From NCBI GenBank assembly GCA_025451845.1, contig JANWJS010000010.1, forward strand, positions 1 to 64,000: a DNA stretch of 64,000 nucleotides, read 5' to 3'. The notes beneath the pieces were generated by a model. It was not told the DNA's origin, made no database searches, and worked only from the letters and a program-made list of their open reading frames with translations. Position 1 is the stretch's first letter. The number at the start of each line of letters is the position of its first letter. Origin of the DNA: Steroidobacteraceae bacterium (lineage in GTDB: Bacteria; Pseudomonadota; Gammaproteobacteria; Steroidobacterales; Steroidobacteraceae). Position numbers and translations under genes: made by a program. Shown piece after piece: positions 46,808 to 56,616 of this stretch.

Positions 46808-47819
46808 AGGCCTCTCCCTTGCCGCCGAGGGCGATGGTGCCGGCCTCGGCGAGCTTGCGGGCGACCTGCAGGATCTCCTTCTGCGCTGCCTCGACCTCGG
46901 AGAGACGCACCGGACCCTTCGCCTCCAAGTCATCGCGCAGCATTTCGGCGGCGCGCTGCGACATGTTCTTGAAGATCTTGTCCTTCAGCGCGTCGTCGGC
47001 ACCCTTCATGGCGAGCAGCAGCTTCTCTGCCGCCACCTGACGCAGCAGCTCCTGCATGCCGCGGTCATCGACGTCAATCAGGTTGTCGAATACGAAGACC
47101 AGATCCTGGATGCGCGCGGCGAGCGCCTCGTCGCTCTTCTCGATCTGCTCCATGAGCGCGCTCTCCTGGCTCGGCTCGAGGAAGTTGATGATGTTGGCGG
47201 CCGCTTTGGCGCCCCCCAGCCCCGAAGTCTTGCCGGCGGACTTGCCCGAGAACTGCTTCTCCATGATGTCGTCGAGCTCGGTAAGCGCACTCGGCTGCAC
47301 GCCGTCGAGCGTCGCGATGCGCACCACGACGTCCGGCCGCACGTTCGCGGGCAGATATCCCAGCACCTCCGCCGACTGGTCGGCATCGAGATAGGCGAGC
47401 ACGATGGCGATGATCTGCGGATGCTCGAGCCGGATCAGCTCGGACACGGCGCGCGCGTCCATCCATTTCAGCGCCTCCAGGCCTTTGGTGGAGCGGCCGA
47501 TGCTGATCCGGTCGATGATGCTTGCGGCTTTGCCCTGCCCCAAGGCATCGACCAGCACCTTGCGCAGGAATTCGTCGGCTCCGACGCCCACGGAGGTCTG
47601 GCTCTCGACGGTCAGCGCGAACTCCGAGATGACGCCGTGCACTTCCTCGCGCGACACGTTGGCGAGCTTCGCCATCGCGCTGCCGATGCGCTGCACCTCC
47701 TTCGCCCCCATGTGCTTCAGCACCTGCGCGGCCTCGGTCTCGCCGAGCGTCAGCAGGAGGATGGCGGCGCGCTCCGTGCCGCTGCGGGCGGCCTCACGCC
47801 GATCCGCGCGCTCACTCAT
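46800..47819 (-). CDS. fliG: Flagellar motor switch protein FliG
   Basis: FliG transmits torque from the stator to the rotor. The 339-residue product has all three domains. Middle-domain EHPQ is in LIRLEHPQIIAIVLAYLDAD. The C-terminal torque helix carries the charged residues in QEILQVARKLAEAGTIALGG and KIFKNMSQRAAEMLRDDLEA. It overlaps fliF by 8 bases. Confidence 0.97.
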   Translation of the reverse strand: MSERADRREAARSGTERAAILLLTLGETEAAQVLKHMGAKEVQRIGSAMAKLANVSREEVHGVISEFALTVESQTSVGVGADEFLRKVLVDALGQGKAASIIDRISIGRSTKGLEALKWMDARAVSELIRLEHPQIIAIVLAYLDADQSAEVLGYLPANVRPDVVVRIATLDGVQPSALTELDDIMEKQFSGKSAGKTSGLGGAKAAANIINFLEPSQESALMEQIEKSDEALAARIQDLVFVFDNLIDVDDRGMQELLRQVAAEKLLLAMKGADDALKDKIFKNMSQRAAEMLRDDLEAKGPVRLSEVEAAQKEILQVARKLAEAGTIALGGKGEAYV

Positions 47820-49608
47820 CGGAGCCCACCCAGCCGCGCACGACCTGCGCGACCCGCTTCGGATCCTGGTTCACGAGGGTGCGCGCCTGCACGAGCTGCT
47901 GATCGTGCGTGAGCGCGGTCACCACTGCCTCCTTCTGGCCAGCGGCTACGCCTGCAGGTCCACCCGGCGGCGCTTGTGCGCCGGCGGCGCCCGCGGGCGC
48001 GAGGCGCATCGGAGTGATGAGAGTTTTCACCAGCGGCCGCAGCACCGAGAGGACCAGCGCCAGCACTACCACGAGCCCCGCGACGATCCGCAGCAGGCTC
48101 CAGGCGAAGGGTGTCTGCCAGAGCGGCGGCGCCTGGAATGTGCCTTCGGCGACGGGAGTGCTGCTGATATCCAGCGACTCGTTCAGGACACTGACACTGT
48201 CACCCCGTGACGCATCGAATCCAACGGCGTCCTTGACGAGCTGAGTGACCCGCGTCAACTCGTCCGCGCTCAGCGGGACCTTCGTGACTTTGCCGTCCTG
48301 GCCCGTCAGGATGCGATCGCCAATCAGCACCGCGACCGTCAGCCGCCGTATGGTTCCAGCCGGTTGGCTGGAGTAATCGAGCGTGCGGTCGATCTCATAA
48401 TTGCGCGTGACATCGTGCGAAACCGTTTTGTCACCGGGCATCCCGACTGCGCCGCCAACCGGCTCGGTCGCCGATTGTCCCGACGTACTTGCTGGTGTGC
48501 CGGAGGTGCCGGATGCCGCGCTGCTCTGCGCGGCAGCCTGTGCGCCGGCGCCCGACGTGGGAGCGGCGTTCTGCGCGTTCGGGGCACCGGTCGGGGCACT
48601 CGATTGCGCGGCGGCGGGCGGCGCGATCTTGCCCGGCGTAGGAGGCTCATTGGAGAGAGATCCCGGCACGCCGCCGCCGCCGCCGCCGCCGGCACTCTGC
48701 TCCGAAAGCTGCTCGCTGCGGACGATCTGGCTGTTGGGAGCGTAGAGCTCCTTGGCCTGTTCGCTGACACCCAGATTGAGGTCGGCGACTACCTGCGCAT
48801 GCACCAACCCGGGCCCGACGAGGGGGGTGAGGAGCGCCTCGATGCGCCGCGCGTAATCGGTTTCCATGCGGTGGACCCTGTCATACGCGCGGTCGTCCAT
48901 CGCGTAGGGATCGCGGCCGTTCGGCGCGGAAAGCAGATGGCCCTGCTCGTCGACGACGGTTACCTGTCCGGGGGAGAGGTTCGGCACGCTCGAGGCCACC
49001 AGGTTGATGATGGCCTGCACCTGCTCGGGCTCGAGCGTCGATCCCGGCTTGAGCCGTACGAATACCGAGGCGCTCGCGGTGCGGCTGTCGCTGACGAAGA
49101 CCGACTGGCGCGGCTCGGCCAGATTGACGCGTGCGCCAGCCACGGGCTGCATGCTTGCAATCGTGCGCGCCAGCTCCATTTCCAACGCGTGCTGGTATCG
49201 CACGTCCTCCATGAACTGGCTGACGCCGAAGCCGGAGCTCTTCTCCAAGGCAGCGAAGCTGTCGCTGTCCGTCACGCCCTGGCCGGCGAGCTTCAGGCGC
49301 GCCTCGTCCAGGTGCTCCGCCGCAACGTCGATACCGTTCGTGCCGGCGTCCAGCTTGTAGGGGATTTGCGCTGCATCGAGGGCCTGCGCGACCTGCGCCT
49401 CATCCTGCGGCGAGAGGTTGGCGTAGAGGAGAGTGTAAGTCGGACCGCGTGCCCAGAGAACGATCCAGACGCCGGCCGCGACGGCGGCAGCAATTCCGAT
49501 CAGCAAGAGCAGCGGCCGCACCGACGCGGGCAACCCGGCAAGGTTCGCCGAGGCATTGGCCGAACTGTTCGTCAGGCTATTCGTGAGTACGGCGGAGTCG
49601 GCGGCCAT
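47812..49608 (-). CDS. fliF: MS-ring protein FliF
   Basis: FliF forms the membrane-supramembrane ring. The 598-residue product has TM1 near residues 30-52 (LLLLIGIAAAVAAGVWIVLW), and ring-building motifs YTLLYANLSPQDEAQVAQAL and QHALEMELARTIASMQPVAG. A Gly/Ala/Ser-rich loop lies around residue 310-380, TM2 near 515 (WSLLRIVAGLVVVLALVLSV), and the C-terminal FliG-binding tail. Length is normal. Confidence 0.97.
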   Translation of the reverse strand: MAADSAVLTNSLTNSSANASANLAGLPASVRPLLLLIGIAAAVAAGVWIVLWARGPTYTLLYANLSPQDEAQVAQALDAAQIPYKLDAGTNGIDVAAEHLDEARLKLAGQGVTDSDSFAALEKSSGFGVSQFMEDVRYQHALEMELARTIASMQPVAGARVNLAEPRQSVFVSDSRTASASVFVRLKPGSTLEPEQVQAIINLVASSVPNLSPGQVTVVDEQGHLLSAPNGRDPYAMDDRAYDRVHRMETDYARRIEALLTPLVGPGLVHAQVVADLNLGVSEQAKELYAPNSQIVRSEQLSEQSAGGGGGGGVPGSLSNEPPTPGKIAPPAAAQSSAPTGAPNAQNAAPTSGAGAQAAAQSSAASGTSGTPASTSGQSATEPVGGAVGMPGDKTVSHDVTRNYEIDRTLDYSSQPAGTIRRLTVAVLIGDRILTGQDGKVTKVPLSADELTRVTQLVKDAVGFDASRGDSVSVLNESLDISSTPVAEGTFQAPPLWQTPFAWSLLRIVAGLVVVLALVLSVLRPLVKTLITPMRLAPAGAAGAQAPPGGPAGVAAGQKEAVVTALTHDQQLVQARTLVNQDPKRVAQVVRGWVGSDE

Positions 49609-49631
49609 GGTGTGTAGTTACTTCCGTCTCG

Positions 49632-49958
49632 TTACATCTGCATGTTCATGATGTCCTGGTAGGCGCTGATGAGGCGGTTGCGCACCTCGGTCAACGCCCG
49701 AAAGGACACGCTCGCCTTTTCCATCTGCACCATCACCTGCGGCAGCTCCACGCCGGGGGCGCCGCGCGCGAATGCATCCGAAAGCTCTGTGGCGCGCTGC
49801 TGGCTCTGGTTGACCTGATCGATACCCTGACGCAGCAGGGTCGCGAAATCGCTCGGTGCGCTTCCCTGCGCAGCCGCCGGTTGCGACGCGTTGGGGCGTA
49901 CCTGGGTCGAGAGGGAACGGATCTGGGAGAGAACCCGGTCGATTTCCATCTGGCTCAT
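49632..49958 (-). CDS. fliE: Hook-basal body junction protein FliE
   Basis: FliE joins the MS ring to the rod. The 108-residue product ends with the conserved LPQVMVQMEKASVSFRALTE and VRNRLISAYQDIMNMQM. It is the first structural gene after the FleR-like regulator, separated by 11 bases, so it is probably transcribed from the sigma-54 promoter upstream of that regulator. Confidence 0.95.
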   Translation of the reverse strand: MSQMEIDRVLSQIRSLSTQVRPNASQPAAAQGSAPSDFATLLRQGIDQVNQSQQRATELSDAFARGAPGVELPQVMVQMEKASVSFRALTEVRNRLISAYQDIMNMQM

Positions 49959-49969
49959 GGTGGACTCCG

Positions 49970-51013
49970 TCAGGCGGCCGGTACGTCGATGCCCGCCTCG
50001 CGCAGGCGTGCCAGCTTGTAACGCAGAGTGCGCGGACTGATGCCGAGGCGCTCAGCCGCCTCGCGGCGGCTGCCCTGGTGGTTGCGCAGTGCGTCCAAGA
50101 TGAGATCGCGCTCCGCCTGCACCAGCGAGCCTGCGAGCGAGCGGCTCGCCTCGGAAGCGCAAGTCGCAGCCGCACCCGCGGCCGGTTGTGGCGTCTCATT
50201 GGCGAGCTCGAACTGGATGTGCTCGGGCCGGATGACCGGGCCGTTGACCAGAATGAGCGCCCGCTGCAGCAGGTTGTCGAGCTCGCGCACATTGCCGGGC
50301 CAGCCATAGGTGAGCAGCAAGTGGGCAGCCTCGGCACTCAGCGCCGGAATCGGCTCACCCGGCCGGCAGCGCCCGGTCAAGAGCTGCATGGCGACAGGCA
50401 GGACGTCGTCCCGGCGCAGGCGCAGGGGCGCGATCGCCAGCGGGAACACGTTGAGGCGGTAGTAGAGGTCCTCGCGGAAGCGGCCGGCGGCGACTTCCTC
50501 GCGCAACCGCCGGTTGGTGGTAGCGATGACGCGTACGTCGAGACTGACCGGCATGCGGCCGCCGAGCCGCTCGACTTCCCGCTCCTGCAGGACGCGCAGC
50601 AGCTTTGCCTGCAGACCGAGCGGCATCTCGGTGACCTCATCGAGGAGAATGGTGCCGCCCTGAGCCTGCTCGAACTTGCCCGGATGCGAGGCGTGTGCGC
50701 CCGTGAAGCTGCCGCGCTCGTACCCGAAGAGCATTGCTTCCAACATGTTCTCGGGAATCGCGGCGCAGTTGACCGCGACGAACGGCCGGCCGGCACGCGG
50801 TGAGCGGCGGTGGATGTAGCGGGCCAGGATTTCTTTGCCGGTCCCTGACTCGCCGACCACGAGAACCGTGCAGTCACTGAGCGCGACGCGGCGCGCGAGA
50901 TCGATGAGACGCCGGGAACTCGGGGCGCAAGCGATCGGATCCGACTCGGAGCGGCGCGCGCACGGCTCATCGCCGGCGGGGTACGCCAACGCTGTTTCGT
51001 CAGTCTCAGACAT
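49970..51013 (-). CDS. FleR-like sigma-54 activator without receiver domain
   Basis: An enhancer-binding protein for sigma-54 RNA polymerase. The 347-residue product has about 35 leading residues, then an AAA+ domain with Walker [18 protein letters not shown] and the sigma-54 loop [14 protein letters not shown] (GSFTGA instead of the usual GAFTGA). Walker B is [12 protein letters not shown], and a Fis-type helix-turn-helix follows ([20 protein letters not shown]). There is no N-terminal receiver or PAS domain, unlike Pseudomonas FleR. The ATG at 51013 follows GGGAGG. It precedes fliE and follows a sigma-54 promoter. Confidence 0.88.
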   Translation of the reverse strand: MSETDETALAYPAGDEPCARRSESDPIACAPSSRRLIDLARRVALSDCTVLVVGESGTGKEILARYIHRRSPRAGRPFVAVNCAAIPENMLEAMLFGYERGSFTGAHASHPGKFEQAQGGTILLDEVTEMPLGLQAKLLRVLQEREVERLGGRMPVSLDVRVIATTNRRLREEVAAGRFREDLYYRLNVFPLAIAPLRLRRDDVLPVAMQLLTGRCRPGEPIPALSAEAAHLLLTYGWPGNVRELDNLLQRALILVNGPVIRPEHIQFELANETPQPAAGAAATCASEASRSLAGSLVQAERDLILDALRNHQGSRREAAERLGISPRTLRYKLARLREAGIDVPAA

Positions 51014-51054
51014 CCAACCTCCCACGTACGGGGCCGCTTAGTCAGGGGGGAGGG

Positions 51055-51071
51055 TGCAAAAGGCGTGCCGG
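51055..51071 (-). promoter_or_regulatory. Sigma-54 promoter of the fleR-like/fliE operon
   Basis: The minus strand reads CCGGCACGCCTTTTGCA, matching YTGGCACG-N4-TTGCA except at one base, with GG-N10-GC spacing. The predicted start is about 31 bases before the activator gene. This places the FleR-like gene under another sigma-54 activator, most simply the FleQ-like protein. Confidence 0.82.
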
Positions 51072-51090
51072 GCGCAAACCGGCGATAAAG

Positions 51091-51106
51091 CGTGAACGCG
51101 GTCACG
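51091..51106. promoter_or_regulatory. CRP-type palindrome upstream of the FleR-like gene
   Basis: CGTGAACGCGGTCACG is a perfect dyad of the form GTGA-N6-TCAC, two outer positions off TGTGA-N6-TCACA. It is centred about 55 bases upstream of the predicted transcript start, closer than the dyads at flgB and fliL. Confidence 0.45.
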
Positions 51107-51134
51107 TTGGCGGCAGGAATCCGCCGCCGCTGCG

Positions 51135-52310
<1,176 letters not shown>

Positions 52311-52460
52311 TTCGACTCCCGCTCCTTCATCTCTTACTCTTTTTGAACGGTGCCGCGGCTCGATGAGCCCGCCACGCGCCGCAATGGTGCGCACCGGCGC
52401 GCGCGCGGGCTGTGATGCGCTTCCGGTTGCGCACATATGTGGAAAGCCTCGCTCGAGCTC

Positions 52461-52476
52461 CGTGACCGCTATCACA
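52461..52476. promoter_or_regulatory. CRP-type palindrome upstream of fleQ
   Basis: CGTGACCGCTATCACA matches TGTGA-N6-TCACA at 9 of 10 half-site positions and lies about 150 bases before the fleQ start. In Pseudomonas aeruginosa the CRP homologue Vfr is known to repress fleQ, so a CRP-family site here is plausible. A perfect CACATATGTG palindrome lies 20 bases nearer the gene (52432-52441). Confidence 0.5.
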
Positions 52477-52512
52477 GGGCTGCAGCGCGCGCGCGGGGGG
52501 AGGGGGGCTAGT

Positions 52513-53091
52513 TCAGTCTGATCGAATTGCGCGCACGGTGCGCGTACCGGCGATCTGGCGACGGTGGCGGCGGAATGCCATCTTCTCGATGAGATCGGCA
52601 ACGGCCTCGCCGAGGGGGACGAATCGTGCCTTCACGTTGCCGTCCGGTGTGACGTTCGTCACGCGGCCGGGAAGGCGCAGCGGCTGCGCGAGGCAGTCGT
52701 GCAGATAGACTTCGAGGACGCCCTGCGCGCCTGCTTCCGGCAGAGGAGATGCGCCGCGCCAGACGGCACCGAGCGCATTGAATCGCACCGACGCGGGCGC
52801 GGGACGCGGGCGGTTCGTGGCGAGGATCTGGCCCACGAGATCGAGCAGAAGATTCATCTTGCGCTCGAGGCGAGCGAGGTCAGCCGCGTAGGGGCTGTTC
52901 TCGTCGGGCTTCTCCACGGGGCCGTGCTCCTGCATGGCGTCCCAGGCCTGGAGCAGCTGCAGGTTACGCTCGCCGAGGCCCGCGGCAATCTCGGGATCGA
53001 GGGCCCCCGGGGAAGGGCGCCACAGGACGGGAAGCACGTCCTGGAAGGCGAGCTCCTCGTAGAGCACCACTGTGTCGGCACCGTCGAACAT
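52513..53091 (-). CDS. PilZ-like protein, probable sigma-28 gene
   Basis: The 192-residue product has a helical N-terminal part with [19 protein letters not shown], common in PilZ-family proteins. A C-terminal beta domain ([40 protein letters not shown]) ends in RRHRRQ. The canonical RxxxR and DxSxxG c-di-GMP residues are not clear; the second site reads [10 protein letters not shown]. It lies upstream of fleQ. A strong sigma-28 promoter ends 6 bases before the ATG, so the message is leaderless or the true start is a nearby GTG (53067 or 53064). A YcgR-like motility brake is inferred. Confidence 0.7.
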   Translation of the reverse strand: MFDGADTVVLYEELAFQDVLPVLWRPSPGALDPEIAAGLGERNLQLLQAWDAMQEHGPVEKPDENSPYAADLARLERKMNLLLDLVGQILATNRPRPAPASVRFNALGAVWRGASPLPEAGAQGVLEVYLHDCLAQPLRLPGRVTNVTPDGNVKARFVPLGEAVADLIEKMAFRRHRRQIAGTRTVRAIRSD

Positions 53092-53097
53092 GCCTGG

Positions 53098-53124
53098 TTA
53101 TCGGCCGGCGACCCTCGGTCTTTA
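53098..53124 (-). promoter_or_regulatory. Sigma-28 promoter of the PilZ-like gene
   Basis: The minus strand reads TAAA, 15 bases, GCCGATAA: TAAA and GCCGATAA are perfect consensus with exact spacing, the best -10 match in the window. The predicted transcript start falls at or next to the annotated ATG. Confidence 0.8.
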
Positions 53125-53142
53125 GGAGTCGCCCCGATTATG

Positions 53143-53850
53143 TCACCCCGCGTTGCTCAGCGGTGTGATGTTGGTCTGAGTCTCGTCAAGGAAAAACCGG
53201 CGCACCAACATGGCCTGCTGGAGCTTGCCCTTGCGGACATAGGCCTCATAGAGAAGGTCCTTCACGACCTCCAGGGCGATTCCGGCCTCGTAGCCGTCGA
53301 GGAGCGGAATGTTGGGGCGGGGGTCGGTGGCCGTGCCGAAGAGCATGCTCTTCAGCTTGCCGAAGGTATCGGCGGAGAGCGCCGCGAGCTCGCGCACTTC
53401 GTTGAGCTCGTCGAACAGGCGCAGCTTACCCCCCTCGCCGAGGTCCGCGAACACCGCCTGCACGGTCCGGCGGCACATCGAGGCGAAGGCGTTGAGGGCG
53501 CCGCTGGAGAAGCAGGTCAGCGCCTCCTTGAAGAGCAGCTCCACTTCCTCGGGAAGGTAGGTGAAGGAGAATTTTTCGCGGGCGCGCTCGACCTCGATGA
53601 ACTGGGGCGACAGCTCGATGCGGCTCGCGGCGTACATGCGCACTGCGAAGCGCAGGAAGACCGGGGCCTGGCAGGCGTCGCAGTGATAGACGATGCCGAT
53701 CTGCGCGGGCCGATAGGTCTGCAGCTCCTCGAAGCGCGGGACCGCGCTCACGGTGACGTGAGCGACGACCTGGCAATGCGGGCACGTCAACGCCAGGGTT
53801 TTTTCCTGGCTGTTGATGAGACGGCTCGATGCGTCGATGTGTATGGACAT
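53143..53850 (-). CDS. DUF4145-type zinc-ribbon protein
   Basis: The 235-residue product begins with a probable zinc ribbon: CPHC near residue 23 and CDAC near 57. An alpha-helical DUF4145-like domain follows (FKEALTCFSSGALNAFASMC, then RRTVQAVFADLG). Such proteins occur alone and with restriction or signalling genes; function is unknown. It lies upstream of the PilZ-like gene, separated by 51 bases that carry that gene's promoter. No link to motility is visible. Confidence 0.75.
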   Translation of the reverse strand: MSIHIDASSRLINSQEKTLALTCPHCQVVAHVTVSAVPRFEELQTYRPAQIGIVYHCDACQAPVFLRFAVRMYAASRIELSPQFIEVERAREKFSFTYLPEEVELLFKEALTCFSSGALNAFASMCRRTVQAVFADLGEGGKLRLFDELNEVRELAALSADTFGKLKSMLFGTATDPRPNIPLLDGYEAGIALEVVKDLLYEAYVRKGKLQQAMLVRRFFLDETQTNITPLSNAG

Positions 53851-53936
53851 GGGGGCCGCTTACCGAAGATTGTAGCCCATTGGCGACACTCGAATTCGCA
53901 TTTCGCGCAATCTGACGCGTTATGTCATATCAGTTT

Positions 53937-53995
53937 GTCCCAGGCACACGGAGGTGCCCCGCCGCCCGGGCCGGGCAGGCGCCCGGATCCAGCGC
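53937..53995 (-). repeat. Dispersed GGATCC repeat, copy C (short)
   Basis: Read on the minus strand it begins at the last base of the mprF stop codon with GCGCTGGATCCGG, then CCTGCCCGGCCC, GGCGGCGGGGCAC and GTGCCTGGGAC. Compared with copies A and B it lacks the central hairpin. It lies in the 144-base gap between mprF and the DUF4145 gene. Confidence 0.65.
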
Positions 53996-56598
53996 TAAAC
54001 AAAAAGCTCTTTGACGCCGCCCGCGATCAATACGGAAACGTCCATCAGCACGCGCGGTAGGGCGATACCGCCGCGGGCAATGAGGTACTTGGGCTCCCAG
54101 TGCGGATCGAACTTGGCTTTGTAGCGCCGCAGCCCCTCGAAGTTGTAGAAGTGCTCGCCATGGCGGAAGACGAAATTGCCGACGCGGTGCCAGGCAGGCG
54201 CAAGGGGATGTCGGTCGAGACCGGAGAGCGGCGCCATGCCTAGATTGAGCCAGCCGTAGCCCTGACCGCGGCCCCAGCTCATGAGCTCGACGAAGAGGAA
54301 ATCCATCGTTCCCTGCGGTGCCGCCGGGCCGAAACGCATGAGATCGACTGCGAGCTCGGCGCGCGTATCCGTGGTCCAGAGGTTCGCGAAGGCGACCGGC
54401 ACTCCGTCCGCGCGCACGATGGCAAGCGGAAAGTTGCGCAGGTATTGCGCCGAGAAATAGCCGACGGAAAAACGCTTCTCGCCGGTCGCCTTGCTGGCGA
54501 GCCAGGCGTCCGAGATCCGTTGCAGGTCGGGCAGCAGCTCGCCGATGCCGGCGGGAGGCACCAGTTCGAAAGTGAGTCCGTCCCGCTGCGCGTGCCGATG
54601 GGAGTGCCTGAGTCCGGCGCGGGTGGCTCCCTCGAGGGAGAAGTCCGTGAGCCGCACCCGCGCCTCCTCGCCGACCTTGAGTGGAGCGAGTCCGAGGTCC
54701 ACATATAAAGAGAGGCGCTCGGCGCTCGTCTGATAAAAGACCGTCTGGCCGCCGTGGCGGTCTGAAAGCTCACGGAAACGCCAGACCAGATCTTCCGCGC
54801 CCGTGCGCGAGCCGATGGGGTCACCGAGCACCACCCAACTGCGGCCGGCGACCTGATACATCAGGAAGGCATCGGCCGAATCGTTGAACAGCAGCCGCTT
54901 GTCACCGGTCAGCGCGGCATTCGCCAGACAGTTATCCGAGCGATTGATGATAGCGCGTGCGCGCACGAGATCCTCGGCGCTCGCGACAGCCGGCTCCGGC
55001 CGCGCTGGCCGCAACAGGTTCAGCATCAGGTAGGCGGTCGCGAGCACGATCACTGCCACTGAAGCCCGCAGCATCCGCGGGGCGTTGGCGTGCAGCGCGA
55101 ACGTCCACCAGAGCTCATCTGAATAGGGGACGTCGCGATAGACGAGAAAGCCGATCCAGATCGACAGGATGATGACCCCCGCGATGCTCGCAACCCAGAC
55201 CGGGCTGAAACGCTCATCGAGAATTGCCGTCGGACGGTAGAAGGCGCGCCGCCCGAGCGTCAGCACGGCAAGAGCGATCGCGAGCACGATCGCTTCCTCA
55301 TAGCGAAGCCCTTTGAGGAGGGACGCCACGATGCCGCAGACCAACAGTGAGAAAGAGATGGAGTATGCGCCCCTGACGCGGCGGAAGAGTGCGCGCGCCA
55401 GCACCAGCAGTCCGAGTCCGATGACGCTCGCGGCCAGGTTGGAGACCTCCAGCACCGCGAGCGGAATGAAGCGGTGCAGGAGTGCCAGGCGTGAGCTGAT
55501 CGCCGGCGTCGCTCCCGACACGAGCAGCACCGTGCCGGCTAGAAAAGTCAGGCCGCCAGCGACCTGTGGCGCGACGGGCGCGACGTACAGCGCGGCGCGC
55601 TCGCGCGCGCGCGCAAGATGCGCGCGAGTGGCGCTCAACTCCTTGTAGCCAAAGAGAACGGCGCCAAAGAGGACCGGGACGAAGTAGTAGATGGCCCGGT
55701 AGGCGAGCAGTGAGCCCAGGAGGGCCTCCGGGGGGATGCCGCGCAGCATCAGCAGCATGACCGTCTCGAAGACGCCGATGCCGCCCGGCACATGGCTCAC
55801 GATTCCGGCGATGATCGCGATGGCGTAGGCGCCGATGAAGGGGATGAAGCCGATGTGTGCGGGCAGCAGCCACCAGAGCACCGAGCCCGCGAGGCTCATG
55901 TCGATCACGCCCAACGCCACCTGGGGCAGTCCGATCGCAGGGCCCGGCGCGCGCAGAGCCCAGCCGCGTATCTCGAGGACGCCGCGCGACATCGCCGACC
56001 ACAGTGCATAGGCGGCCACCGCGGCGAGCAGCAGCGCGCCGACGAGGAAGGTCAGATCGTGCCCGAGATGCAGAACGGCGGCGCTCTGCGCGGGCGATAG
56101 AAAGAGCGAGATGCCCGCCAGCGTAGCGAGACCGATCCCGATCCCCAGGCTCACGAACGCGGCGATGGTCGCGACCTCGACCGCAGTGACGCCCGCGCTG
56201 GCATAGAGACGGAAGCGGATCGCCCCGCCGGTGAACGCCGAGAAACCGAGCGTGTGGCCGAAGGCGCTGGCGATGAAGCAAGTGAAGAGAATGCGCCCGT
56301 AGGGCAGACGCTTGCGCAGGTAACGCAGCGCCAGCACGTCGTAGCCGCTTATCGCCCAGTAGCTGGTGGCGGTGAAGCCGAGCGCCGCGAGCACGTGTCT
56401 GCGGGGTATCGCCTGCAGGTGCGCGAAGACCCTGTTGAAGTGCAGGCGCGCGATCTCACCGTGCAGGATATAGGCGACGGCGCCAAACACCAGGAGCGCG
56501 GCGATCGGGCCGATCCAACGCAGGACTCTTCGGCGCTGGCTTTGGTGGTCCGCCGCCGGCTTCGGCGAGTGAGGGTCCTGGGGTTTCCGCGCTTGCAA
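53995..56598 (-). CDS. mprF: MprF-type aminoacyl-phosphatidylglycerol synthase/flippase
   Basis: MprF adds an amino acid (Lys or Ala) from charged tRNA to phosphatidylglycerol and flips the product, lowering membrane charge. The 867-residue product has about 13 membrane segments up to residue 540 (including GFSAFTGGAIRFRLYASAGV and GIVSHVPGGIGVFETVMLLM). A cytoplasmic synthetase domain follows from about 570 (VVLGDPIGSRTGAEDLVWRF, FSVGYFSAQYLRNFPLAIVR, LNLGMAPLSGL). Length is normal. Which amino acid is used cannot be read from the sequence. Downstream of ettA by 18 bases. Confidence 0.92.
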   Translation of the reverse strand: MQARKPQDPHSPKPAADHQSQRRRVLRWIGPIAALLVFGAVAYILHGEIARLHFNRVFAHLQAIPRRHVLAALGFTATSYWAISGYDVLALRYLRKRLPYGRILFTCFIASAFGHTLGFSAFTGGAIRFRLYASAGVTAVEVATIAAFVSLGIGIGLATLAGISLFLSPAQSAAVLHLGHDLTFLVGALLLAAVAAYALWSAMSRGVLEIRGWALRAPGPAIGLPQVALGVIDMSLAGSVLWWLLPAHIGFIPFIGAYAIAIIAGIVSHVPGGIGVFETVMLLMLRGIPPEALLGSLLAYRAIYYFVPVLFGAVLFGYKELSATRAHLARARERAALYVAPVAPQVAGGLTFLAGTVLLVSGATPAISSRLALLHRFIPLAVLEVSNLAASVIGLGLLVLARALFRRVRGAYSISFSLLVCGIVASLLKGLRYEEAIVLAIALAVLTLGRRAFYRPTAILDERFSPVWVASIAGVIILSIWIGFLVYRDVPYSDELWWTFALHANAPRMLRASVAVIVLATAYLMLNLLRPARPEPAVASAEDLVRARAIINRSDNCLANAALTGDKRLLFNDSADAFLMYQVAGRSWVVLGDPIGSRTGAEDLVWRFRELSDRHGGQTVFYQTSAERLSLYVDLGLAPLKVGEEARVRLTDFSLEGATRAGLRHSHRHAQRDGLTFELVPPAGIGELLPDLQRISDAWLASKATGEKRFSVGYFSAQYLRNFPLAIVRADGVPVAFANLWTTDTRAELAVDLMRFGPAAPQGTMDFLFVELMSWGRGQGYGWLNLGMAPLSGLDRHPLAPAWHRVGNFVFRHGEHFYNFEGLRRYKAKFDPHWEPKYLIARGGIALPRVLMDVSVLIAGGVKELFV

Positions 56599-56616
56599 GA
56601 GCGGGTCTCAGGGCGC

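Noticed and set aside
49998-50013. TGGCACG followed by CCTGCGC upstream of fliE, resembling a sigma-54 promoter
   Set aside because: The GG to GC distance is 9 bases instead of the strictly required 10, and it lies in the coding end of the FleR-like gene.
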